Assembly (NCBI RefSeq): GCF_036323735.1
Contig: NC_086029.1
Location: forward strand, 10,339,816-10,403,815
DNA from: Rattus norvegicus
Lineage: Eukaryota; Chordata; Mammalia; Rodentia; Muridae
Length of the DNA stretch: 64,000 nucleotides
Direction of reading: 5' to 3'
The stretch's first letter is position 1; every line of letters starts with the position of its first letter. A model generated the notes under the pieces. The model was given only the letters and a program-made list of their open reading frames with translations. It was not told the DNA's origin and did not search any database. Positions 37,617 through 48,291 of the stretch are shown in pieces. Both the position numbers and the translations under genes were made by a program.

Positions 37617-40574
37617 TTAGTTCCTAATAGGCCGCAGTAGTAATAAGTGGACTGTTCGGGATATAGAAAAATTTTCACGAATGGAATCAAAATTTCTAGG
37701 CGAATTCAGTGAGTTCCCAATGGGACATGCTTGTATGAGTTTGCTTTTCAATATCGAGCAACATTTTAAGGAACGGAATCCAAGTATCATGGTGAATTGA
37801 GGAGGTTCCCAATAGGATTCGCATGTAATAAGCTTGTTATTCAAGATAGAGCAACGTTTTAACGAACTGAAACACTGTTTCTTTGTGAATTCAGTTAGTT
37901 CCTGGTAGCCTGCTCTTGTAATATGTGTACTTTTAAAGATTTATAAAAATTTGGTGAGCCGAATCTGAGTAACATGGTGAATTCGGTTAGTTCTCAATAG
38001 GCCGCAGTAGTAATAAGTGGAATGTTCGGGATATATAAAAATTTTCACGAATGGAATCAAAATTTCTAGGCGAATTCAGGGAGTTCCCAATGGGACATGC
38101 TTGTATGAGTTTGCTCTTCAATATCGAGCAACATTTTAAGGAACGGAATCCAAGTATCATGGTGAATTGAGTAGGTTCCCAATAGGATTCGCATGTAATA
38201 AGCTTGTTATTCAAGATAGAGCAACGTTTTAACGAACTGAAACACTGTTTCTTTGTGAATTCAGTTAGATCCTAGTAGCCTGCTCTTGTAATATGTGTAC
38301 TTTTAAAGATTTATAAAAATTTGGTGAGCCGAATCTGAGTAACATAATGAATTCGGTTAGTTCCCAATAGGCCGCAGTAGTAATAAGTGGACTGTTCGCG
38401 ATATAGAAAAATTTTCACAAATGGAATCAAAATTTCTGGGCCAATTCAGTGAGTTCCCAATGGGACATGCTTGTATGAGTTTGCTTTTCAATATCGAGCA
38501 ACATTTTAAGGAACGGAATCCAAGTATCATGGTGAATTGAGTAGGTTCCCAATAGGATTCGCATGTAATAAGCTTGTTATTCAAGATAGAGCAACGTTTT
38601 AACGAACTGAAACACTGTTTCTTTGTGAATTCAGTTAGTTCCTAGTAGCCTGTTCTTGTAATATGTGTACTTTTAAAGATTTATAAACATTTGGTGAGCC
38701 GAATCTGAGTAACATGGTGAATTCGGTTAGTTCCCAATAGGCCGCAGTAGTAATAAGTGGACTGTTCTGGATATAGAAAAATTTTCACGAATGGAATCAA
38801 AATTTCTAGGCGAATTCAGTGAGTTCCCAATGGGACATGCTTGTATGAGTTTGCTTTCCAATATCGAGCAACATTTTAAGGAACGGAATCCAAGTATCAT
38901 GGTGAATTGAGTAGGTTCCCAATAGGATTTGCATGTAATAAGCTTGTTATTCAAGATAGAGCAACGTTTTAACGAACTGAAACACTGTTTCTTTGTGAAT
39001 TCAGTTAGTTCCTAGTAGCCTGCTCTTGTAATATGTGTACTTTTAAAGATTTATAAAAATTTGGTGAGCCGAATCTGAGTAACATGGTGAATTCGGTTAG
39101 TTCCCAATAGGCCGCAGTAGTAATAAGTGGACTGTTCGGGATATAGAAAAATTTTCACGAATGGAATCAAAATTTCTAGGCGAATTCAGTGAGTTCCCAA
39201 TGGGACATGCTTGTATGAGTTTACTCTTCAATATCGAGCAACATTTTAAGGAAGGGAATCCAAGTATCATGGTGAATTGAGTAGGTTCCCAATAGGATTC
39301 GCATGTGATAAGCTTGTTATTCAAGATAGAGCAACGTTTTAACGAACTGAAACACTGTTTCTTTGTGAATTCAGTTAGTTCCTAGTAGCCTGTTCTTGTA
39401 ATATGTGTACTTTTACAGATTTATAAAAATTTGGTGAGCCGAATCTGAGTAACATGGTGAATTCGGTTAGTTCCCAATAGGCCGCAGTAGTAATAAGTGG
39501 ACCGTTCGGGATATAGAAAAATTTTCACGAATGGAATCAAAATTAATAGGCGAATTCAGTGAGTTCCCAATGGGACATGCTTGTATGAGTTTGCTTTTCA
39601 ATATCGAGCAACATTTTAGGGAACGGAATCCAAGGATCATGGTGAATTGAGTAGGTTCCCAATAGGATTCGCATGTAATAAGCTTGTTATTCAAGATAGA
39701 GCAACGTTTTAACGAACTGAAACACTGTTTCTTTGTGAATTCAGTTAGTTCCTAGTAGCCTGCTCTTGTAATATGTGTACTTTTAAAGATTTATAAAAAT
39801 TTGGTGAGCCGAATCTGAATAACATGGTGAATTCGGTTAGTTCCCAATAGGCCGCAGTAGTAATAAGTGGACTGTTCGGGATATAGAAAAATTTTCACGA
39901 ATGGAATCAAAATTTCTAGGCGAATTCAGTGATTTCCCAATGGGACATGCTTGTATGAGTTTGCTTTTCAATATCGAGCAACATTTTAAGGAACGGAATC
40001 CAAGTATCATGGTGAATTGAGTAGGTTCCCATTAGGATTCGCATGTAATAAGCTTGTTATTCAAGATAGAGCAACGTTTTAACGAACTGAAACACTGTTT
40101 CTTTGTGAATTCAGTTAGTTCCTAGTAGCCTGCTCTTGTAATACGTGTACTTTTAAAGATTTAGAGAAATTTGGTGAGCCGAATCTGAGTAACATGGTGA
40201 ATTCGGTTAGTTCCCAATAGGCCGCAGTTAATAAGTGGACTGTTCGTGATATAGAAAAATTTTCACGAATGGAATCAAAATTTCTAGGCGAATTCAGTGA
40301 GTTCCCAATGGGACATGCTTGTATGAGTTTGCTCTTCAATATCGAGCAACATTTTAAGGAACGGAATCCAAGTATCATGGTGAATTGAGTAGGTTCCCAA
40401 TAGGATTCGCATGTAATAAGCTTGTTATTCAAGATAGAGCAACGTTTTAACGAACTGAAACACTGTTTCTTTGTGAATTCAGTTAGTTCCTAGTAGCCTG
40501 CTCTTGTAATATGTGTACTTTTAAAGATTTATAAAAATTTGGTGAGCCGAATCTGAGTAACATGGTGAATTCGG
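37617..40574 (+). repeat. HOR copy 3, 8 monomers (2,958 bp)
   Basis: The eight-monomer core without the optional pair. Marker states AGTTCTCAATAGG (about 37991), GGAAGGGAATCC (about 39250), GTGATTTCCC (about 39930) and TTCGTGATATAG (about 40243) all recur 6,653 bp downstream. It is the second half of the super-repeat. Confidence 0.88.
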
Positions 40575-42601
40575 TTAGTTCCCAATAGGCCGCAGTAGTA
40601 ATAAGCGGACTGTTCGGGATATAGAAAAATTTTCACGAATGGAATCAAAATTTCTAGGCGAATTCAGTGAGTTCCCAATGGGACATGCTTGTATGAGTTT
40701 GCTTTTCAATATCGAGCAACATTTTAAGGAACGGAATCCAAGTATCATGGTGAATTGAGGAGGTTCCCAATAGGATTCGCATGTAATAAGCTTGTTATTC
40801 AAGATAGAGCAACGTTTTAACGAACTGAAACACTGTTTCTTTGTGAATTCAGTTAGTTCCTGGTAGCCTGCTCTTGTAATATGTGTACTTTTAAAGATTT
40901 ATAAAAATTTGGTGAGCCGAATCTGAGTAACATGGTGAATTCGGTTAGTTCCCAATAGGCCGCAGTAGTAATAAGCGGACTGTTCGGGATATAGAAAAAT
41001 TTTCACGAATGGAATCAAAATTTCTAGGCGAATTCAGTGAGTTCCCAATGGGACATGCTTGTATGAGTTTGCTCTTCAATATCGAGCAACATTTTAAGGA
41101 ACGGAATCCAAGTATCATGGTGAATTGAGTAGGTTCCCAATAGGATTCGCATGTAATAAGCTTGTTATTCAAGATAGAGCAACGTTTTAACGAACTGAAA
41201 CACTGTTTCTTTGTGAATTCAGTTAGATCCTAGTATCCTGCTCTTGTAATATGTGTACTTTTAAAGATTTATAAAAATTTGGTGAGCCGAATCTGAGTAA
41301 CATAATGAATTCGGTTAGTTCCCAATAGGCCGCAGTAGTAATAAGTGGACTGTTCGCGATATAGAAAAATTTTCACAAATGGAATCAAAATTTCTGGGCC
41401 AATTCAGTGAGTTCCCAATGGGACATGCTTGTATGAGTTTGCTTTTCAATATCGAGCAACATTTTAAGGAACGGAATCCAAGGATCATGGTGAATTGAGT
41501 AGGTTCCCAATAGGATTCGCATGTAATAAGCTTGTTATTCAAGATAGAGCAACGTTTTAACGAACTGAAACACTGTTTCTTTGTGAATTCAGTTAGTTCC
41601 TAGTAGCCTGTTTTTGTAATATGTGTACTTTTAAAGATTTATAAACATTTGGTGAGCCGAATCTGAGTAACATGGTGAATTCGGTTAGTTCCCAATAGGC
41701 CGCAGTAGTAATAAGTGGACTGTTCTGGATATAGAAAAATTTTCACGAATGGAATCAAAATTTCTAGGCGAATTCAGTGAGTTCCCAATGGGACATGCTT
41801 GTATGAGTTTGCTTTCCAATATCGAGCAATATTTTAAGGAACGGATTCCAAGTATCATGGTGAATTGAGTAGGTTCCCAATAGGATTTGCATGTAATAAG
41901 CTTGTTATTCAAAATAGAGCAACGTTTTAACGAACTGAAACAGTGTTTCTTTGTGAATTCAGTTAGTTCCTAGTAGCCTGCTCTTGTAATATGTGTACTT
42001 TTAAAGATTTATAAAAATTTGGTGAGCCGAATCTGAGTAACATGGTGAATTCGGTTAGTTCCCAATAGGCCGCAGTAGTAATAAGTGGACTGTTCGGGAT
42101 ATAGAAAAATTTTCACGAATGGAATCAAAATTTCTAGGCGAATTCAGTGAGTTCCCAATGGGACATGCTTGTATGAGTTTACTCTTCAATATCGAGCAAC
42201 ATTTTAAGGAACGGAATCCAAGTATCATGGTGAATTGAGTAGGTTCCCAATAGGATTCGCATGTGATAAGCTTGTTATTCAAGATAGAGCAACGTTTTAA
42301 CGAACTGAAACACTGTTTCTTTGTGAATTCAGTTAGTTCCTAGTAGCCTGTTCTTGTAATATGTGTACTTTTACAGATTTATAAAAATTTGGTGAGCCGA
42401 ATCTGAGTAACATGGTGAATTCGGTTAGTTCCCAATAGGCCGCAGTAGTAATAAGTGGACCGTTCGGGATATAGAAAAATTTTCACGAATGGAATCAAAA
42501 TTAATAGGCGAATTCAGTGAGTTCCCAATGGGACATGCTTGTATGAGTTTGCTTTTCAATATCGAGCAACATTTTAGGGAACGGAATCCAAGGATCATGG
42601 T

Positions 42602-42694
42602 GAATTGAGTAGGTTCCCAATAGGATTCGCATGTAATAAGCTTGTTATTCAAGATAGAGCAACGTTTTAACGAACTGAAACACTGTTTCTTTGT
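42602..42694 (+). repeat. Subunit A of the monomer (93 bp)
   Basis: Opens with GAATTGAGTAGGTTCCCAAT, the version of the shared box that has lost its EcoRI site. It carries the HindIII site AAGCTT and the segment CAACGTTTTAACGAACTG. By ungapped hand alignment it matches subunit C at about 60 of 93 positions, concentrated in the first 20 bases and in the TAATAAG, GATA and TTTT segments. It is one of four diverged copies of an ancestral unit of about 92 bp. Confidence 0.85.
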
Positions 42695-42786
42695 GAATTC
42701 AGTTAGTTCCTAGTAGCCTGCTCTTGTAATATGTGTACTTTTAAAGATTTATAAAAATTTGGTGAGCCGAATCTGAATAACATGGT
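42695..42786 (+). repeat. Subunit B of the monomer (92 bp)
   Basis: Opens with GAATTCAGTTAGTTCCTAGT. It contains an AT-rich core (TTTAAAGATTTATAAAAATT) and ends CCGAATCTGAGTAACATGGT. An ungapped hand comparison with subunit D gives about 55 of 92 identities, strongest in the first 20 and last 25 bases. Frequent variants are TAATTTAAAG (2 bp shorter), ATACGTGTAC, ATACATGTAC, GTTAGATCC and AACATTTG at its right end. These serve as markers of higher-order position. Confidence 0.85.
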
Positions 42787-42879
42787 GAATTCGGTTAGTT
42801 CCCAATAGGCCGCAGTAGTAATAAGTGGACTGTTCGGGATATAGAAAAATTTTCACGAATGGAATCAAAATTTCTAGGC
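42787..42879 (+). repeat. Subunit C of the monomer (93 bp)
   Basis: Opens with GAATTCGGTTAGTTCCCAAT and contains CTGTTCGGGATATAG followed by the A/T tract GAAAAATTTTC. It is the most CpG-rich quarter (about five CpG counting the junction with D). Recurrent marker variants are CAGTTAATAAG (3-bp deletion), GCGATATAG, TCTGGATATAG, AAGCGGAC, GGAATGTTC and CACAAATGG. It aligns best with subunit A. Confidence 0.85.
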
Positions 42880-42971
42880 GAATTCAGTGAGTTCCCAATG
42901 GGACATGCTTGTATGAGTTTGCTTTTCAATATCGAGCAACATTTTAAGGAACGGAATCCAAGTATCATGGT
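42880..42971 (+). repeat. Subunit D of the monomer (92 bp)
   Basis: Opens with GAATTCAGTGAGTTCCCAAT and contains the conserved core TTCAATATCGAGCAACATTT and then GGAACGGAATCC. It aligns best with subunit B. Frequent variants are GAGGTGCC, GCTCTTC against GCTTTTC, GTTTACTCTTC, AATAACGAGC, AATAAAGAGC and AAGGATCATGG. Several of these travel together and identify specific HOR positions. Confidence 0.85.
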
Positions 42972-44269
42972 GAATTGAGTAGGTTCCCAATAGGATTCGC
43001 ATGTAATAAGCTTGTTATTCAAGATAGAGCAACGTTTTAACGAACTGAAACACTGTTTCTTTGTGAATTCAGTTAGTTCCTAGTAGCCTGCTCTTGTAAT
43101 ACGTGTACTTTTAAAGATTTATAGAAATTTGGTGAGCCGAATCTGAGTAACATGGTGAATTCGGTTAGTTCCCAATAGGCCGCAGTTAATAAGTGGACTG
43201 TTCGGGATATAGAAAAATTTTCACGAATGGAATCAAAATTTCTAGGCGAATTCAGTGAGTTCCCAACGGGACATGCTTGTATGAGTTTGCTCTTCAATAT
43301 CGAGCAACATTTTAAGGAACGTAATCCAAGTATCATGGTGAATTGAGTAGGTTCCCAATAGGATTCGCATGTAATAAGCTTGTTATTCAAGATAGAGCAA
43401 CGTTTTAACGAACTAAAACACTGTTTCTTTGTGAATTCAGTTAGTTCCTAGTAGCCTGCTCTTGTAATATGTGTAATTTAAAGATTTATAAAAATTTGGT
43501 GAGCCGAATCTGAGTAACATGGTGAATTCGGTTAGTTCCCAATAGGCCGCAGTAGTTATAAGTGGACTGTTCGGGATATAGAAAAATTTTCACAAATGGA
43601 ATCAAAATTTCTAGGCGAATTTAGTGAGTTCCCAATGGGACATGCTTGTATGAGTTTGCTTTTCAATAAAGAGCAACATTTTAAGGAACGGAATCCAATT
43701 ATCATGGTGAATTTGTAGGTTCCCAATAGGATTCGCATGTAATAAGCTTGTTATTCAAGATAGAGCAACGTTTTAACGAACTGAAACACTGTTTCTTTGT
43801 GAATTCAGTTAGTTCCTAGTAGCCTGCTCTTGTAATATGTGTACTTTTAAAGATTTATAAAAATTTGGTGAGCCGAATCTGAGTAACATGGTGAATTCGG
43901 TTAGTTCCCAATAGGCCGCAGTAGTAATAAGTGGACTGTTCGGGATATAGAAAAATTTTCACGAATGGAATCAAAATTTCTAGGCAAATTCAGTGAGGTG
44001 CCAATGGGACATGCTTTTATGAGTTTGCTCTTCAATATCGAGCAACATTTTAAGGAACGGAATCCAAGTATCATGGTGAATTGAGTAGGTTCCCAAAAGG
44101 ATTCGCATGTAATAAGCTTGTTATTCAAGATAGAGCAACGTTTTAACGAACTGAAACACTGTTTCTTTGTGAATTCAGTTAGTTCCTAGTAGCCTGCTCT
44201 TGTAATATGGGTACTTTTAAAGATTTATAAAAATTTGGTGAGCCGAATCTGAGTAACATTTGAATTCGG

Positions 44270-47227
44270 TTAGTTCCTAATAGGCCGCAGTAGTAATAAG
44301 TGGACTGTTCGGGATATAGAAAAATTTTCACGAATGGAATCAAAATTTCTAGGCGAATTCAGTGAGTTCCCAATGGGACATGCTTGTATGAGTTTGCTTT
44401 TCAATATCGAGCAACATTTTAAGGAACGGAATCCAAGTATCATGGTGAATTGAGGAGGTTCCCAATAGGATTCGCATGTAATAAGCTTGTTATTCAAGAT
44501 AGAGCAACGTTTTAACAAACTGAAACACTGTTTCTTTGTGAATTCAGTTAGTTCCTGGTAGCCTGCTCTTGTAATATGTGTACTTTTAAAGATTTATAAA
44601 AATTTGGTGAGCCGAATCTGAGTAACATGGTGAATTCGGTTAGTTCTCAATAGGCCGCAGTAGTAATAAGTGGAATGTTCGGGATATATAAAAATTTTCA
44701 CGAATGGAATCAAAATTTCTAGGCGAATTCAGGGAGTTCCCAATGGGACATGCTTGTATGAGTTTGCTCTTCAATATCGAGCAACATTTTAAGGAACGGA
44801 ATCCAAGTATCATGGTGAATTGAGTAGGTTCCCAATAGGATTCGCATGTAATAAGCTTGTTATTCAAGATAGAGCAACGTTTTAACGAACTGAAACACTG
44901 TTTCTTTGTGAATTCAGTTAGATCCTAGTAGCCTGCTCTTGTAATATGTGTACTTTTAAAGATTTATAAAAATTTGGTGAGCCGAATCTGAGTAACATAA
45001 TGAATTCGGTTAGTTCCCAATAGGCCGCAGTAGTAATAAGTGGACTGTTCGCGATATAGAAAAATTTTCACAAATGGAATCAAAATTTCTGGGCCAATTC
45101 AGTGAGTTCCCAATGGGACATGCTTGTATGAGTTTGCTTTTCAATATCGAGCAACATTTTAAGGAACGGAATCCAAGTATCATGGTGAATTGAGTAGGTT
45201 CCCAATAGGATTCGCATGTAATAAGCTTGTTATTCAAGATAGAGCAACGTTTTAACGAACTGAAACACTGTTTCTTTGTGAATTCAGTTAGTTCCTAGTA
45301 GCCTGTTCTTGTAATATGTGTACTTTTAAAGATTTATAAACATTTGGTGAGCCGAATCTGAGTAACATGGTGAATTCGGTTAGTTCCCAATAGGCCGCAG
45401 TAGTAATAAGTGGACTGTTCTGGATATAGAAAAATTTTCACGAATGGAATCAAAATTTCTAGGCGAATTCAGTGAGTTCCCAATGGGACATGCTTGTATG
45501 AGTTTGCTTTCCAATATCGAGCAACATTTTAAGGAACGGAATCCAAGTATCATGGTGAATTGAGTAGGTTCCCAATAGGATTTGCATGTAATAAGCTTGT
45601 TATTCAAGATAGAGCAACGTTTTAACGAACTGAAACACTGTTTCTTTGTGAATTCAGTTAGTTCCTAGTAGCCTGCTCTTGTAATATGTGTACTTTTAAA
45701 GATTTATAAAAATTTGGTGAGCCGAATCTGAGTAACATGGTGAATTCGGTTAGTTCCCAATAGGCCGCAGTAGTAATAAGTGGACTGTTCGGGATATAGA
45801 AAAATTTTCACGAATGGAATCAAAATTTCTAGGCGAATTCAGTGAGTTCCCAATGGGACATGCTTGTATGAGTTTACTCTTCAATATCGAGCAACATTTT
45901 AAGGAAGGGAATCCAAGTATCATGGTGAATTGAGTAGGTTCCCAATAGGATTCGCATGTGATAAGCTTGTTATTCAAGATAGAGCAACGTTTTAACGAAC
46001 TGAAACACTGTTTCTTTGTGAATTCAGTTAGTTCCTAGTAGCCTGTTCTTGTAATATGTGTACTTTTACAGATTTATAAAAATTTGGTGAGCCGAATCTG
46101 AGTAACATGGTGAATTCGGTTAGTTCCCAATAGGCCGCAGTAGTAATAAGTGGACCGTTCGGGATATAGAAAAATTTTCACGAATGGAATCAAAATTAAT
46201 AGGCGAATTCAGTGAGTTCCCAATGGGACATGCTTGTATGAGTTTGCTTTTCAATATCGAGCAACATTTTAGGGAACGGAATCCAAGGATCATGGTGAAT
46301 TGAGTAGGTTCCCAATAGGATTCGCATGTAATAAGCTTGTTATTCAAGATAGAGCAACGTTTTAACGAACTGAAACACTGTTTCTTTGTGAATTCAGTTA
46401 GTTCCTAGTAGCCTGCTCTTGTAATATGTGTACTTTTAAAGATTTATAAAAATTTGGTGAGCCGAATCTGAATAACATGGTGAATTCGGTTAGTTCCCAA
46501 TAGGCCGCAGTAGTAATAAGTGGACTGTTCGGGATATAGAAAAATTTTCACGAATGGAATCAAAATTTCTAGGCGAATTCAGTGATTTCCCAATGGGACA
46601 TGCTTGTATGAGTTTGCTTTTCAATATCGAGCAACATTTTAAGGAACGGAATCCAAGTATCATGGTGAATTGAGTAGGTTCCCAATAGGATTCGCATGTA
46701 ATAAGCTTGTTATTCAAGATAGAGCAACGTTTTAACGAACTGAAACACTGTTTCTTTGTGAATTCAGTTAGTTCCTAGTAGCCTGCTCTTGTAATACGTG
46801 TACTTTTAAAGATTTATAGAAATTTGGTGAGCCGAATCTGAGTAACATGGTGAATTCGGTTAGTTCCCAATAGGCCGCAGTTAATAAGTGGACTGTTCGT
46901 GATATAGAAAAATTTTCACGAATGGAATCAAAATTTCTAGGCGAATTCAGTGAGTTCCCAATGGGACATGCTTGTATGAGTTTGCTCTTCAATATCGAGC
47001 AACATTTTAAGGAACGGAATCCAAGTATCATGGTGAATTGAGTAGGTTCCCAATAGGATTCGCATGTAATAAGCTTGTTATTCAAGATAGAGCAACGTTT
47101 TAACGAACTGAAACACTGTTTCTTTGTGAATTCAGTTAGTTCCTAGTAGCCTGCTCTTGTAATATGTGTACTTTTAAAGATTTATAAAAATTTGGTGAGC
47201 CGAATCTGAGTAACATGGTGAATTCGG
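44270..47227 (+). repeat. HOR copy 5, 8 monomers (2,958 bp)
   Basis: Repeats copy 3 at offset 6,653 with the same four private states. One difference is AACAAACTGAAAC near 44515, where the other copies read AACGAACTG, a CpG-to-CpA type change. Confidence 0.88.
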
Positions 47228-48291
47228 TTAGTTCCCAATAGGCCGCAGTAGTAATAAGCGGACTGTTCGGGATATAGAAAAATTTTCACGAATGGAATCA
47301 AAATTTCTAGGCGAATTCAGTGAGTTCCCAATGGGACATGCTTGTATGAGTTTGCTTTTCAATATCGAGCAACATTTTAAGGAACGGAATCCAAGTATCA
47401 TGGTGAATTGAGGAGGTTCCCAATAGGATTCGCATGTAATAAGCTTGTTATTCAAGATAGAGCAACGTTTTAACGAACTGAAACACTGTTTCTTTGTGAA
47501 TTCAGTTAGTTCCTGGTAGCCTGCTCTTGTAATATGTGTACTTTTAAAGATTTATAAAAATTTGGTGAGCCGAATCTGAGTAACATGGTGAATTCGGTTA
47601 GTTCCCAATAGGCCGCAGTAGTAATAAGTGGAATGTTCGGGATATATAAAAATTTTCACGAATGGAATCAAAATTTCTAGGCGAATTCAGGGAGTTCCCA
47701 ATGGGACATGCTTGTATGAGTTTGCTCTTCAATATCGAGCAACATTTTAAGGAACGGAATCCAAGTATCATGGTGAATTGAGTAGGTTCCCAATAGGATT
47801 CGCATGTAATAAGCTTGTTATTCAAGATAGAGCAACGTTTTAACGAACTGAAACACTGTTTCATTGTGAATTCAGTTAGATCCTAGTAGCCTGCTCTTGT
47901 AATATGTGTACTTTTAAAGATTTATAAAAATTTGGTGAGCCGAATCTGAGTAACATAATGAATTCGGTTAGTTCCCAATAGGCCGCAGTAGTAATAAGTG
48001 GACTGTTCGCGATATAGAAAAATTTTCACAAATGGAATCAAAATTTCTGGGCCAATTCAGTGAGTTCCCAATGGGACATGCTTGTATGAGTTTGCTTTTC
48101 AATATCGAGCAACATTTTAAGGAACGGAATCCAAGTATCATGGTGAATTGAGTAGGTTCCCAATAGGATTCGCATGTAATAAGCTTGTTATTCAAGATAG
48201 AGCAACGTTTTAACGAACTGAAACACTGTTTCTTTGTGAATTCAGTTAGTTCCTAGTAGCCTGTTCTTGTAATATGTGTACTTTTAAAGAT
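47228..48291 (+). repeat. HOR copy 6, truncated (about 3 monomers)
   Basis: Opens as copies 4 and 5 end, with AAGCGGAC plus GAGGAGG, then the GATATATAAAAA monomer and the GGGCCAATTC monomer. The sequence then passes into the reshuffled block at 48292, whose first two monomers still follow the HOR order before the AATTAATAGG and CTGAATA monomers are skipped. Confidence 0.75.

Larger units (their letters stand above)
42602..42971 (+). repeat. Reference monomer (370 bp, subunits A-B-C-D)
   Basis: This monomer is chosen as reference because it differs from my hand-built consensus at only one noticed base (CTGAATAAC instead of CTGAGTAAC in subunit B). It starts at the GAATTGAG box and ends immediately before the next GAATTGAG. 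Subunit lengths are 93, 92, 93 and 92 bp, giving two 185-bp halves. It contains one HindIII site (subunit A) and three EcoRI sites, at the starts of B, C and D. The fourth box, at the start of A, reads GAATTG and has lost the site. Eleven CpG dinucleotides are present. Confidence 0.95.
40575..44269 (+). repeat. HOR copy 4, 10 monomers (3,695 bp)
   Basis: Repeats copy 2, including CCCAACGGGAC and GGAACGTAATCC. The first two monomers carry AAGCGGAC, which copy 2 lacks, and the second lacks GATATATAAAAA. The opening monomers were therefore replaced or converted after the 18-monomer duplication or in one of its parents. Confidence 0.88.
33922..47227 (+). repeat. 18-monomer super-repeat, two full copies of 6,653 bp
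   Basis: The pair 10 + 8 monomers (33922-40574) is repeated as 40575-47227. Every private state listed for HOR copies 2 and 3 recurs at 6,653 bp in copies 4 and 5. Alternation of 10- and 8-monomer units is what one expects if a two-monomer deletion or insertion arose in one HOR copy and the doublet was then amplified as a block. Confidence 0.85.

Noticed and set aside
42787..42879. CENP-B-box-like motif around CTGTTCGGGATATAG
   Set aside because: It shares only TTCG and GGGA elements, in the wrong spacing for the mammalian 17-bp box.
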